Translations under genes and position numbers: made by a program
Shown: positions 47,501 to 59,110 of the stretch, piece after piece
How positions within the stretch are numbered: position 1 is the first letter of the stretch
Layout: every line of letters begins with the position of its first letter
Assembly (NCBI GenBank): GCA_004026145.2
Contig: CP034992.1
Coordinates: 16,161,205-16,225,204, forward strand
Length of the DNA stretch: 64,000 nucleotides
Direction: 5' to 3'
DNA from: Takifugu bimaculatus
Taxonomy: Eukaryota; Chordata; Actinopteri; Tetraodontiformes; Tetraodontidae
The notes under the pieces: generated by a model
What the model saw: only the letters and a program-made list of their open reading frames with translations
Database searches by the model: none
What the model was told of the DNA's origin: nothing

Positions 47501-48313
47501 ACTAACTCAAAAATGAGTCTTGCAAATTCACTTACTCCCCCACATGCATGTCATGCACGTAGCCAGGCTACCTGGAGAGAACCCCGACATTCATGGGGAG
47601 AACATTCATAGGCTTGGATCCCAGAACCTTCTATCACAAATTTGGCTCCTGTTAATACATTTGCACCACTGTTTTAGTAATGCTAACCCGCTACATGTCC
47701 TCCCATCTCTGTCTCTCTGCCTGGCCAACTTCTATAAATCCCTCTCTCCCTCCTTACTGTCCAACCTAGCAGGTCATCATGCAGACTTCAATTGTGTTCC
47801 CCACCTTCACCTTTCCAGTCCTCTTAGTGTCCCACTGCTCTGTCCACCAAGTCTTTTTTATCTCATTTTCGTCCAAATGACACATCTGCATCTCTTGACC
47901 CTCTGTCTTTACTCTTACCTGAAGATGACAAAGCACTTTCTTACTAGTATTGTTACACTATTTCCCACCAGTTCATTAGTGTCTGTGGTGCCCTCTTCAT
48001 CTTCTTCACCCTACGCTCACCTTCCACTATACTTTGCTGTCACCGATCTCCTTCATATTCCATTGTGTCAACATGGTGTGGTCCACCTGTGCCTCCAGTC
48101 TCCAGTAACTCAGCCGCTACTCTTCCTCGTCTGGATGAAAGTAGCTACTATCTTTACTTCTATGTTTTTGTGCCCAGACGCAGAAACCTGCCGTCACTTG
48201 CTCAACACATTAGCTGTCTTCTATAAGGGGAACATGTTGGACTGCCAAAGGTGCATCCACACAGGACTAACCTTCTGTCTGGCCCTGTAACGCCATTATA
48301 CAACAGATGTATA
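47501..48313 (-). other. interior of a degenerate LINE, no readable domain
   Basis: Lies between the RT and endonuclease fragments of the minus-strand LINE. A 256-codon plus-strand frame (47520-48290) is rich in Ser, Leu and His, has no domain, and is best explained as an antisense chance frame. The phrase GAACCCCGACATTCATGGGG AGAA near 47579 resembles wording common in fish retroposon tails. Confidence 0.45.
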
Positions 48314-49121
48314 CCGTATTTTCACGACTATAAGGCGCACCTAAAACACTGAGATTTTCTCAAAAATCGACGGTGCGCCTTATAATATGGAGCACCTTGT
48401 GTGTGGACTGAGTTCCAAAATCTGCTGTGCGCCTTTGGTGGGTGCACTACGGTAAATGCTCCGCCAAGAGGGTGGCCATCTTCCGCACCTACTGCCGCGA
48501 CAAGATAACCGCGCCCAGCCACATCACCAACATGGATGAGATCCCTCTGACTTTTAACATCCCTTTGACCCACAAAGTGGAGAAAAAGGGACCGGCACAG
48601 TGGTGATACGCACAACGGGGCACGAGAAGTCGTCGTTCACCGTGGTTCTCGGCTGCCACAGAAACAGACAGAGCGCTGGATGACGGAAGGTGAACACTCC
48701 TTCACAAAGACTATGAGGCAGCGGCGGGCAAGTTATGCCACCATATGCGGGTGGATTGTAGAGGGCTATGATACCGTCTTCATGTATTGGAAGAGCTTTC
48801 ACAAAATCAACGCTGAAGCGGAACCGGTCGGTGAGTCCGATTCAGATGATTAAGAAGAGGAATTCAGGATGTTGGACATTGAAATAGTGCAGCTGTTTAA
48901 TTCAGGTACAGAAGATGAAAACTTTGATGGTTTTGTGGTGGAAGAATGAATATTTTGTTCAATAAATGTGTCGAAACTCACTGTTTTACTTCCATTGTCA
49001 TTTTTGACTGTATGTTTCGGCATGCGCGGTGCGCCTTGTGTATGTTCTAAATACAGAAACAGCACCCATAACTGAGACTGCGCTTTTTAATACAGTGCGC
49101 CTTATTGTCGTAAAAATATGG
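48314..49121 (+). mobile_element. pogo/Tigger-type DNA transposon, internally deleted (808 bp)
   Basis: Left end CCGTATTTTCACGACTATAA and GGCGCACC; the reverse complement of the right end reads CCATATTTTTACGACAATAA and GGCGCACT, matching at about 24 of 28 positions. TA flanks both sides (48312-48313, 49122-49123), the target duplication of the Tc1/mariner/pogo superfamily. The interior encodes scraps of a Tigger-like transposase on the plus strand. It is inserted inside a minus-strand LINE: LINE endonuclease lies to the right and LINE RT to the left. Confidence 0.85.
48465..48950 (+). pseudogene. Tigger-like transposase scraps
   Basis: In order on the plus strand: VAIFRTYCRDKITAPSHITN, then MDEIPLTFNIPLTHKVEKKG (N-M-D-E holds the first catalytic Asp of the DDE domain in this family), a frameshift, VVIRTTGHEKSSFTVVLGCH, a deletion, then a C-terminal part with WMTEGEHSFTKT-type wording, RRASYATICGWIVEGYD and the acidic tail around DFDGF-like residues near 48930. 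The N-terminal HTH domains and the other two catalytic Asp residues are gone. Confidence 0.75.
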
Positions 49122-49179
49122 TAGTGACAAAACTAAAGTTTCTTTCTTTTTCTGTCTTTTCAACTTTAAACCAGCACCC

Positions 49180-49380
49180 ATAAGCACTCTCACATCCGAC
49201 CTGTGGGCATCACCACTAACAACTTTGAACCTCACCTCCGCACACTTCTCTCTCCACTTCTTTTCCCATCCACACCATGATAGATCAGTTCAAGCTCTGC
49301 CTCTATGTCTCTAGCCTTGCTAACCTCCCCCCTAGTCTCCTGAACACACAAAATATTCATTTTGTCTCCTGTCATGCCAA
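49180..49380 (-). pseudogene. LINE APE endonuclease N-terminal fragment
   Basis: The minus strand reads GMTGDKMNILCVQETRGEVS, then KARDIEAELELIYHGVDGKR and SGE. ILCVQET carries the catalytic Glu of APE-type endonucleases, and H/Y-x-GVDGKR-x-G is the strand that follows it. The reading frame then breaks. It fits the 5' part of the same minus-strand LINE whose RT is at 47040-47500, now separated by the Tigger insertion. Confidence 0.72.
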
Positions 49381-49739
49381 GATTTTGGCTGTATATTTAT
49401 TTTGCTATCAGTTTTATAAGTTCATCTCTGAAGTGATATAAACACCAACCATTCATTCAGTTGTCAAGACTTTAACCTGGAGAAAAAACCTGCCTCTCTG
49501 TTTCTTCAAAGGCATGCATCCCAGTTGTGACACGTTGCTGAAAAATCTGTCACGGGCCACATGAGGGAATAATGGAGTCCAAGCATCAACGAACTTACCA
49601 GTTATCGGCTTTTCAAGTAACTCTGGAAAAGCAAAATTGGTTTTGTCACATCAGATACAATGAATCTTTACTCATTAGGGACATTTTCTTGTTACCGTAC
49701 CAGAGAAAGGTGAAGCCCTAAACTGTCTACACACACACC

Positions 49740-49792
<53 letters not shown>

Positions 49793-49984
49793 CTCCTAAT
49801 ATGAATACTAACAGTTGTCCGACAAGGCTGTCGGCTGTGTAACAACCCAACCGATGCCCCCAACCCTGACAAGGCCCACCTGGGAAGAGAAAACCATTTC
49901 TGGTGACCACCTCCTGAAGCTCTTTGAAAGAGAAAAAGAGACTTTATAGAAACTACAATCTAAGACATGTTTTCAGTTATTTCA
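49381..49984. other. no gene; one long (CA)n tract
   Basis: Only the CA microsatellite at 49728-49790 is notable. Confidence 0.5.
49728..49790. repeat. (CA)n microsatellite
   Basis: About 30 CA units with one CCCACGCA interruption near the left end. Confidence 0.93.
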
Positions 49985-50125
49985 CACTTTTGTCATGGTT
50001 AGGTCATAGTTCCACATGTGTTCATTCATAGTTTTCAGCGAGAATCTACAGTGTAAATAGTCATGAAGATAAAGAAAAGCCATTGAATGAGGTGTGTCCA
50101 AACTTTTGGCCTGTACCCTATATAC
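49985..50125 (+). repeat. probable dispersed repeat right end
   Basis: ATGTGTTCATTCATAGTTTT, GAGAATCTACAGTGTAAATA and GTGTCCAAACTTTTGGCCTG form a string I remember as highly repeated in fish genomes. Single copy in this window; family not determined. Confidence 0.4.
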
Positions 50126-51820
50126 ATTTTATTTTATTTTTTCTCAGTTTCATGGAGAAGTGAGAAGGTGTTGTCCTTCAGCCTGGACAGTTCAGGACAG
50201 CCTCCTGCTGTCCCTGTCCATGCTGCCCCCAGCCCAGCAGGCCACACCTTAGAAGATGGCTGAAGCTGCTACCGCTGCCCCGTACTCCAGCCCTTTGGAC
50301 TCACGTCCAGGGTTGGCACAGACCATCTGGACAGGGACGGGGTTTCAGGGTTGTGTCTGATTAGAACCATTACCATTCATGTGTAGGTATCACTGAAAAT
50401 CCTATTTTGCCACAGTTGCCTTCATCAGCAAAGGAGTTTTTACATATATAAAATATATGAAAGAACAAAATTATGTTGGGTTATCAAGCAGCGATGCCCT
50501 TTACGATCAAATGATTAAGGCCATGCTAAAGAGAGACGTGGAAGTGCTCAGGGCCAATAATTCAGTGGCATCCCTCTCGGTCCCTGAAGTGGTTCCCCTA
50601 CAGATGTAGGCCAGCTCACGTTGCCTCACAGACTGGTGGTGTGTGGAGATAATGAAAACAAGAAGGCAACTGTTCCTCTCAAAGTTTTGTAGGACAAGTT
50701 GTAATGCTCCTAATATTTTTTTAATCCTTCATTTATCAAAAATCACAAAGCATTATAAATGGGAATTATTTGTATGAATTTATCAACACAGTGCCGCGTG
50801 GAGTAAAGAAGCAGCACTAATCCTACCATTGTGCAGTTATTCAACCTCCTTTGTAAACAGCGCCACACATTTGTGGATAGTCATGCTTCATCACAGGGGG
50901 CTTAAGTGTCTAGGAGAACCACTGCTGTTCATATAATCACAGCTGCTGATTATTTTTTGTTTGTTAACAGAGGATACTAATTCAACCTCATCTCTTGGAA
51001 AAGATGATGGCTGTCTTTTGTTTTTCTCTTTGTTTCTCTTTGGGGCAGCAAATCAAAATAGTGGCGAGCTACCAAAATCTCAGATCATGTTAATGAGTCG
51101 AAATTAATATCATGGTAGTGAAAACACACCCTTCGTCACTCACTTGCCACTGGGAACGGACCACCTTCAACTCTCAGGCTCACCTCAGTGCACAGATCAA
51201 ATTACAAGTTGTATAAGTTCAAGAAAAAAAGATCTACGATAACTTTGACAATGCAGATATATTTAACTGGCAACAGGCCACGATTCTAAATTAGCATAAA
51301 TGTTGATTTATAACTCGACGGGTGCATGAGTGCAAGAGCATCAAACTCATTGGCATCTGGGAGTCTAGATTGATATTTTTACGCCATTTTGGGCAGCAAC
51401 ATTTGGAGTGAAGTTTGGTAATATTTCACTCAATAATCATAGTTGCCTTTTATTGCAAAAATGCAAAAGTGTACAATTTTGCTAACATGAACCACAGTAG
51501 TACATGTCACAATCGTAGTAGTGCATTGCTTTTTTTGCCCTGTAGCTTTTATTTTAACATAAACTGTATATAAACTGGTCCACTGATAATTTTCCAGCTT
51601 AGATTGACTCTTTTTTCCATTTTTATCGAATCAGCTGTGTTTATGACATTGAAACTGGAGGAACCAAAGATGTGAGAATACACTCCCTCACTGCATATTG
51701 ATAGAAATATAAAACAGACATAAATTGTGATGATTGGAAAAAAGGCTGAGTCGGCAGTGCGTCGCTTGAAAGATGGTCTCCATCTGTAGGCGCGACTGGG
51801 AAACGTGACGGCATCCCCAG
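50126..51820. other. no confirmed gene; one weak exon candidate
   Basis: A 63-codon open stretch after a plausible acceptor (TTTTGCCACAG at 50405-50415) is discussed under findings. Nothing else was recognised in these 1.7 kb. Confidence 0.45.
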
Positions 51821-52512
51821 CAATGTTCCCTCTAATTTTTCATGTGTCTGAGCAGACACACGAGCTCCCTGAGCACACCGAGGACCACTGTGAGCAACAT
51901 CAGATGGGTACGCTGTGGCCACACACCAATATCAGGCTTGTTCAAAACCTTGGATCATAGCAAGTTACATGGCTTATTAAAAGAATCAAATGACAGCAGC
52001 ACATAAAATGAAAAGACAAAAATCTTGTTGTTCATGAGATGTGTACTATGTTTTATGTGAGAGTCCTGCTTTCCATTCCATATTAAAAGAACAGAATTTC
52101 TTTTTTATTTTGGCTTGATAAGTGGATGTGTCTCTGTTTGTTTGTTTCGCCATGATAAGGGATTAGCATTTGCGTCTCTTAACTCCGCTGCACTGTTGTT
52201 AGCTAGCTAACGTGCACGGCGAGTAAAGGCGGGCACATACGCAAACACTGTCAATGCTGATTGGCTGCGTAGCGTAAGTGAACTGTATCGGATTATTGGC
52301 TGGACACCTGTCGACACCTGAGTTACGTTACGAAATGCTACAGAAAACAATATTACTGGTCTAATTAACTAGATCATATCAGTTCTAAAATTAGATATTA
52401 ATTAATATGTTTTTGTTGAATTTTATTTTGTGCGCTGCATAGATTTTCTTGTGCCCTGAGTATGTGCAAGCAGTGCGCGATTGCGCAAGCGCGCAGTTTA
52501 GAGGGAACACTG
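51821..52512. mobile_element. hAT-type MITE with perfect 8-bp target duplication
   Basis: Left end CAATGTTCCCTCTAA; the reverse complement of the right end is CAGTGTTCCCTCTAA, 14 of 15 matching. ATCCCCAG flanks both sides exactly (51813-51820 and 52513-52520), the 8-bp duplication of hAT elements. The 692-bp interior has no transposase-like frame. The right arm is rich in GCGCGC/TTGCGCAA, a potential hairpin. Confidence 0.9.
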
Positions 52513-53736
52513 ATCCCCAGACACGTTAGCAGGTCGTAGTTGAGCAGCTGTATCACGTCTGCAACCAATGACAGAATTCATTAGACGTATCCCAACAGAG
52601 ATCATCTGCTAATCTTGGAGGTGGGATATCATTATTTGGCTCACATTTTCTGCAATAAAACTTAACATTGGCAGGTTGCCTGAGATTATTACACCCTGCC
52701 TTCTTTCTCCATGTAGATTAACTCATTTATTTCCTCTGATAATACTGTCGGTATTGATTTGACTTGGAAAATATGTGGTTGTGAGTAAAGTTCTCATAAC
52801 AGAATAAAACATAGATGCGGACCTGCAGTAATGATGTGGAACGGCCATCTGCATCTCCCTTGGCTACCATTTAGCGTGAAGCAATATAATTTAGGACTGG
52901 GTCCTGTTCTGAGTGTGATGAAGTGCACAAGCGCCTGGTTTTAATGCTTTCACATTTACAGACAAGCTACCAATATCTGAAAACAATCTTTTTCAAGGTG
53001 GCATGTATGAGATGTTCCTCCTATTTCTTTTGCAGCAATTGTTTTAACTTTTCTTTTCCCTACCAACTGCGCTTTTTTTTTGCTAATTTTATGTTAATGA
53101 ATGAAAAACCTTTGAATTTTAAAAGCTTTTTTCGATTGGAGCTAATTAAATCAGCGATAGCTTTGGTGTTTTCTCTGGTTTGTGTTGTAGAGCTGTACGA
53201 AGCATTCTGACTCATTAGCATGATTATCTCTTTACTGTAAATCCGGAGTAAACTGACTAAACCTATCAGAACAAGTTTGACTTCATTCCATTTAGGTTTA
53301 ACATGCAGAGATGTGCAGATTGCACTATGCAAAGAAGTTATGTCTTTAAATGTGTCAAAATAAAACAACACGTTGACGTTATAACTTCATCAGGTTGCTT
53401 CAAAGACCAAAGGTGAGACACAACGAGCGAGAGTGAGTGAGAGTGGTTGATGGATGACACCTTGAAAAGTCTATAACAGTCTATTAACTGTTGCAAACTC
53501 CTCGGAGGCATACTTGCTGGAGCCTCTATGTTCTATAGTTAAAATTACATGGATGTGTATGTTTAAAAATACTTAAGTACAGAAAAATTCAGTTCTAGTT
53601 CAGATGCATCTCGTAGTATAACATAAATAACTCAGAATGTCAACCTTTTTTTCTTGACTACTATTTCCCTTGTGGGGTCACAGGAAGGGTGCTGCATGTG
53701 GACGAAGCCAAGGTAGCCCCCCCCCCCCCAGCTGAT
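52513..53736. other. no gene recognised
   Basis: AT-rich. Overlapping frames at 52923-53371 on both strands have no domain. A C-run at about 53717-53729 precedes the GATA array. Confidence 0.5.
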
Positions 53737-53995
<259 letters not shown>

Positions 53996-54394
53996 ATTGA
54001 CAAGTCAGTCAATGAATTAAAGCAATACAGATGCTAAGACAGGAACGTACAGTATATACAAAGTAAAACTGTGCCTCGTTTCTATTTGTGTCTTTTGGTT
54101 TAGAAGAAATCTTTTTGGGGATTTTAACACAAAACCACTATAAATTGTGCCAGATGAAGAAATGGTCTATAAACTCCCCTGGCTTTAACTATGTCTTGAA
54201 AAGGCTTCATGGTGCTGAATTTTAATTCTATTTTTCAAGCTTCAACCAGGAGGCAAAACAACAGTTAACCAAAGGATTAAAATATACCGGGCCAGCAAAC
54301 GATTTAGTTGTAACAACACAATTGTTCTTTTGTTTAAATCATGTGGAACAGAAATTTGAAAGGACTCAAATTTACCCGGAGATTCCACAAGAAT

Positions 54395-55330
54395 GATTAA
54401 AACAACATTGGGCAGATTCTTTTGTCCAAAGTGACTTACAGTGAGAGACTCAATTAAGCCAATCAAGAGAAATGTGAATAAAATACAAGCTTATGGTCCA
54501 AGTGTGAGGCATGCTCTTTAAACTACCAAGTACGAGTGCAACTACCAAGAGCGCAGTGCTGTGGAGAGAGATTGAAGAGGGGTATGAAGGAGAGTAGAGG
54601 TGAATAGTGATTGGAGGAGAAAAATGAGTGCTGTTAGGGGAGTAGGTGCTCTCAGAAGAACGGTGATTTCAAGAGCTTTTTGAAGGAAGAGGGTGTTGCC
54701 GCGGATCTGACAGAGCTCCTGAGGTGGTCCCACCACAGGGGAACAAGGGCCTCTTGTGTGGAACGAACCAACTGAAGAGGGCTAGCATGGGCTCATTCAA
54801 GACTGCTCAAGTAAGAGGCAGCTGATCCAGCTAGGTCAGAGTTTGGGCGCTGGCAGCTCACCCTCTCTGGACCTGGGCTGAGTAGTGGAGGGTTCTGAGT
54901 TTGAGTCCCAGTGCAGACAACACATGGAAGGTGTTCTGGTAGTAGGGGGAAGTGCCAGAACACCTACAGAGCGCTGCCAGGTGCCTTTGAGCAAGGTACC
55001 CAACCCACTAAATGCTCATCTGGGGCCCTGCCATGAACTGGGGACTCATCCAGGGGTGGGACCTGTCTTCAGCCATTGTGGACCCTCCCTGTGACCCCCA
55101 AGAAGGATGAAGTAGTTAAGGAGAGGAGACGGGACTGAAGTGACTTGATCTTAATGCGGGCAGCCAGAGGCAGCCAGTGGAGCCCAGTCAGCAGCGGAGT
55201 GAAGCGGGCCCACTTGGGCTGGTGAAAGACCAGACACACCGACCACATTCTGGACTATCAGTAGTCAATGCGGGAGATTACTGTGGCTTGTAGCTGCAGC
55301 TTGGTGTCATGCTGAGTTAGAAACAGCCTG
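54395..55330 (-). mobile_element. LINE 3' end relic, split by a SINE-like repeat
   Basis: The minus-strand end near 54440-54410 reads TGTAAGTCACTTTGGACAAA then AGAATCTGCC, a 3' phrase I remember from a widespread fish LINE family. The minus-strand frame 54736-54542 is a diverged C-terminal piece. To the right, 55190-55130 reads GGGCTCCACTGGCTGCCTCT, equivalent to the LHWLP-x-AARI region of LINE tails. Between them, about 54800-55115 is a SINE-like insertion on the plus strand. The outer limits are approximate. Confidence 0.6.
54845..55115 (+). repeat. tRNA-derived SINE-like element
   Basis: Head: GCGCTGGCAGCTCACCCTCT and GAGTTTGAGTCCCAGTGCAG (B box). Body: GCCAGGTGCCTTTGAGCAAG, GTACCCAACCC and GACTCATCCAGGGGTGGGAC. 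End: TGTGACCCCCAAGAAGGATG. The order tRNA-like head, then body, then retroposon-type tail is that of a SINE. The fragment at 30405-30600 shares the body and tail. Confidence 0.62.
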
Positions 55331-56537
55331 ATTTTTCTGATGTTGAATGAGGCACAACTGAGAGACTGAGGCAAAATGATCAGAAACGTTCATCATCATG
55401 ATTCCACTATTTCAAACAGCGATGGTTGGGGTCAATTTTGACATGGAAGGATCCTTATTGCCAAGGTTCAATTGGGGGTGGTGATCCTGCATCCATGTGG
55501 ACATGTCCGAGCGACTGTTTGAGATCTCGTCCAAGACTGAGGGTTCATGTGGGGGAAAGGTTGTGGTTAAAACTCACAAGGTATCCATATTTCATCTTTT
55601 GTAAGGAAGCATTTAGCCTTTAAGAGAGAAATCAGAGCATTGTGTCCTGCTGGCAAGAATCTTTCAGTGTCCACATTAAAGAGTGCGGTGCACATTCATA
55701 CATCCTATTTTCACCTTTATCTTTAATAGATTTTTAACATTTCATTTATCCATGAATTTCTGGTTAAAAAGTTCACACAAAGAGTGATTCTGTAATCGTA
55801 ATCTTTCATTAATTATTAGAGAATTGTGTCAAAAGTAAAGAGACATTCAAGAGTTTGTGTTTTCAGTAAGGTGAAAAGGAGCTTCTTCAACCTGCTTATG
55901 AGTTCAAGAGTTGTAGTGAAATGATTTTATTTACTCAGGAGAAGGTCGATTGAAGCCAAAGTTGGTTGTGACCTTTAGATTCTTATGCTGCATTGTAATA
56001 TGAGGATAAAACTGATTATTTAAAGCATTTTAGTTAAGCTTAAATTAAATTTTCTCAATCTTAGGTGATGATTTATTTTCACAGGTAATACGGTGACTCT
56101 TATGTTTCGCTCTGGAGAGTTATTATTCAGCAGTACATTAAAAGTGGAGAGTTGTCAAGGGTACAAGTTGTTGAGATTTAATAAAAGTGTATATGTAATT
56201 CTAAAGAGAGCAGTCTAGGCTGTGACTTTATTATTATGATATCTTGGTTGGATAAAAGAATAAATACTTTCATATATGATGAGAATTCTCCCAACTGTTA
56301 CTTCAAATAGGCAGGATTCAAGGTCAGTAAAAACCCACTTTGTATTCAAGACCACTAGGTAGAATAAGAAATACCTTTCTTATTTGCACCTTCATTTTTC
56401 TTCATATTGTCTGACATTCCTTTCTGTATATAATTTTAATTTCTGTATAATTTACATAACAATAAGAGTCTTTATTTTTTTTATTTTAGTGCTATACTGT
56501 ACTGTACACCACAGGCTACCTCTGTAACATGTGAAGT
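55331..56537. other. no gene recognised
   Basis: AT-rich, no motif. The last 5 bases (56533-56537, GAAGT) are the left target duplication of the solo LTR. The preceding stretch (GCACTGT-like CTGTACTGTACACC) may be part of the LINE 3' UTR into which the LTR inserted. Confidence 0.5.
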
Positions 56538-57264
56538 TGTTACGATACATGGTTGTAGAGAACCTGAACGCAGGCTAGGACACAGTGGTGGAGTAGTCAG
56601 CTTTATTTACAGGGAAGGGGAGCACACACTGACAACAGGAAACAGTCCTCCTGGACCGCAGGGGGATCGGAAGGCAGCGTCCGCCCGTCACAGGTCCATC
56701 GGCGAGTCCCCAACCAGACGCAGTCCCCCTGGACTGTGGGGAACTCGGAACACCGGTGAGTCCTCAACCCGCAGCAGTCCTCCAGGACCGGCGAGCCCCC
56801 GAGGCAGAGGCAGTCCTCCTAGGCTGCAAGGGGAGCAGGAGCGGTCCTCTAGGAGACCAGGAACAGGAGCGGCCCTCCAGAAAAACCGGAAGCTTGGGGA
56901 CAGGAGCGGCCCTCCAGGGCAACAGGAACACAGGAACAGGAGCGGTCCTCCAGGGAAACCGGAAGCTTGGGAACAGGAGTGGCCCTCCAGGAGACGCAGA
57001 GCACCAACACACGACAGGGAAAGTGACCAAACAGCTTCATCACGAACAGACACCCTACCAACACCAAGGAACCCGAACAAACACCCACACTAAACAAACA
57101 AACACACTCCCCACACAAACAGACAGACAGGCACAACCTGCTTAAATAGGCAGCAAGATGTAAATTGCCTACAGGTGTGCCCGCCTGCAGTGCCAGCTGC
57201 ACCCAATTGCGCTCAACACCACACCCTGCAGGCCAAAGACAGACACAAACCAGAAATCCCAACA
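56538..57264 (-). mobile_element. solo LTR of an LTR retrotransposon (727 bp)
   Basis: Begins TGTTACGATA and ends AATCCCAACA, so it has TG...CA ends inside a short TGTT/AACA inverted repeat. GAAGT is duplicated exactly on both sides (56533-56537, 57265-57269), the 5-bp duplication usual for Ty3/gypsy-type insertion. Orientation is inferred as minus. On that strand a TATA-like box CCTATTTAAGC lies near 57143-57153 and a poly(A) signal AATAAA near 56602-56608, in the right order for U3-R-U5. A minisatellite (56837-57000) lies between them, so it would be transcribed. No internal region is present, fitting LTR-LTR recombination. Confidence 0.82.
56837..57000. repeat. minisatellite inside the solo LTR
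   Basis: Five tandem units of about 28-38 bases built on AGGAGCGGYCCTCCAGGRNA followed by CCGGAAGCTTGGGAAC or a shortened version. Less regular relatives (GCAGTCCTCCAGGACCGGCG, GCAGTCCTCCTAGG) extend to about 56650. The open frames here are products of the repeat. Confidence 0.85.
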
Positions 57265-57305
57265 GAAGTTCCCCGATGTGGGATCAATAAAGTTTATCTT
57301 ATCTT
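57265..57305 (+). repeat. LINE 3' tail remnant
   Basis: GAAGTTCCCCGATGTGGGAT and CAATAAAGTTTATCTTATCT match the TTTCCCCGTGTGGGACAAAT end of the LINE at 1.9-4.7 kb, including the ATCTT-type terminal repeat common to that family. Its upstream part would be left of the solo LTR. Confidence 0.6.
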
Positions 57306-58784
57306 TAACTGCGTTAATGCACACGTTGCTAATGTTTTACGATTAGCTTGTTTGAAATAAACACAGCAGTTCATATCTAGAGCTCACGGGAGGAAACTAA
57401 AAAAAAAACTGTCAAAATTACAAAAATAAAAGGTGATTTGTCATCAATATTATAAAATCCACCCAAAACACACTATGAACATGTTTGTGCAATAAACCGC
57501 GCACTGTGGCTACTTAAAGACCACCAAGACAGGGGAGACGATGATGAAACACAATTAAAGTAAACAGTCTTTTCTTTTAGATGAACCACAATGGTGAACA
57601 TATCGCTGTCCTTTCCTGCAATTATTTATTCATATATTACAAGTGGTGAGTATTTAAATGTGTTATATGAAACAAATAACTGCAATGCTAGCAAAGCAGA
57701 GGTCATTGCCTGCTTTTGTTTAAAAAAAAAAAATCTAATGGAAGTCTAAAGGAAGAGGAACATATTTTGATGTGTGAAATTTAATTTGGTGTGCAATTAT
57801 TTTCGCTTCCCCAGAGCCCAACACCAGCCAAGCAATAATGCCCATGGGCCAGTTAGTGTATTTCTCATGATTAATGAAGAATAGCTTGAATTCCTATTGT
57901 ACCTCTTTTGCACCTACTCTCCCTTTATCCAGTTTCCATATACATACATATATATAAATTGACATTTCGGGCTAGCCCTGCAGTCGTGGTGAGTTCTTCT
58001 TATCAAGCAAGCAGACAGAATTAGTGAAAACCCCACTGCTCTTTCATCTTAGTTTCTTTTAAAGCCCCTCATACAGTTGACTCAGCATGATAGAAGCCAC
58101 AAAGCAGTTAATTTAATTTGAGTATATCACACAAATTGCAGCAGCTGTAACCTCGCAGATATAGCCTAATAAAGAGCAAAGTGTTACAGTATTATTGTTG
58201 TTAGGTTTTGATCTTTTTCCATTAACGGAGCAGCATCTCTGACTTCCTGATTCTGTGTAACGGAGACTGCGAAGCGTTCCACAGGCTCTGCTCACACACT
58301 GCCGTGATGCAGGAAGTAGCTGGCAGAGAGGAGGCCATGTGATTATCCTCAAGATTGTTTAATATTCAGAAACGATCCCAGACAGCCCTGAGTGACCAAG
58401 CGGGCCGTTACTGAGCCTCTGAGGTGATGATATGTAACAGAATCAGTCCATCAGAGAATTAAAAGCAAGGTGAAGGTAGCGTCAGTGGCATCCATTTAAA
58501 ACTTCCAAAGTAGGTGTTGCTGCTTTCAAAACTTTGTATTGAATTGAAAACGATTAGCAGTGTGCTTTTCTACCTGTGCTATCAAGCCCCTGAGCCTGTT
58601 TAAACCACCAAAGCATTTTTACACTGTAATAAGCATCAGTAGAGAGTGAATGGACAACTTAAGCCTTTAGTGGTATATCTTTGCTTTGACCTTGTCCAGT
58701 TTAACTGCAGAGGTGCAGCACTTTCTGTAGCTGATTTTGAATCAGCTTAGATAAAATCACAGAGTATATATATAATTTTTTTTT
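57306..58784. other. no gene recognised
   Basis: AT-rich with an A-run near 57722-57731. The moderately GC-rich stretch 58230-58440 has no reading frame of note. Confidence 0.5.
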
Positions 58785-59110
58785 ATTTTTGAGATGTTTT
58801 TGAACCCTTTCCAGCTTCATGAAGGTCAACATTTCTTGGTTCTAGGACAGGTCTTCCTAGAGCTCTTCTGTGTGAGGCATGGATCACATCGGGCAGTCCT
58901 TATGGAGAACAGCAAACCCAGAGCTGGGGTGTGTTTTTTAGAGAGGGCAGCTTTGACCAACCTGAATTCTCCTGGCATTGAGTGGACTCCAGGTTGGCTG
59001 ACTGCTGGCTGCAATTAGCTCCTGACAAAGTCTTAGCATGGGGGTTCACATACTTTTTCCAAGCTATACTTGAATGTTTACATGCTGTGTTCAATAAAAA
59101 CTTTAAAACA
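58785..59110 (+). repeat. probable dispersed repeat, family unknown
   Basis: GGGGGTTCACATACTTTTTC followed by TGTTCAATAAAAACTTTAAA is wording I remember from a common fish repeat. The upstream part (GAATTCTCCTGGCATTGAGT) reads like a former coding region without a known domain. Single copy in the window, so repetitiveness is not shown here. Confidence 0.4.

Noticed and set aside
47520..48290. 256-codon open frame on the plus strand
   Set aside because: Ser/Leu/His-rich with no domain. It lies antisense to a degenerate LINE whose RT and endonuclease are on the minus strand, and shows no acceptor or donor context.
56688..57262. Open frames of 88-137 codons with Gly/Pro repeats
   Set aside because: They lie in the solo LTR and its minisatellite; codons follow the repeat units.
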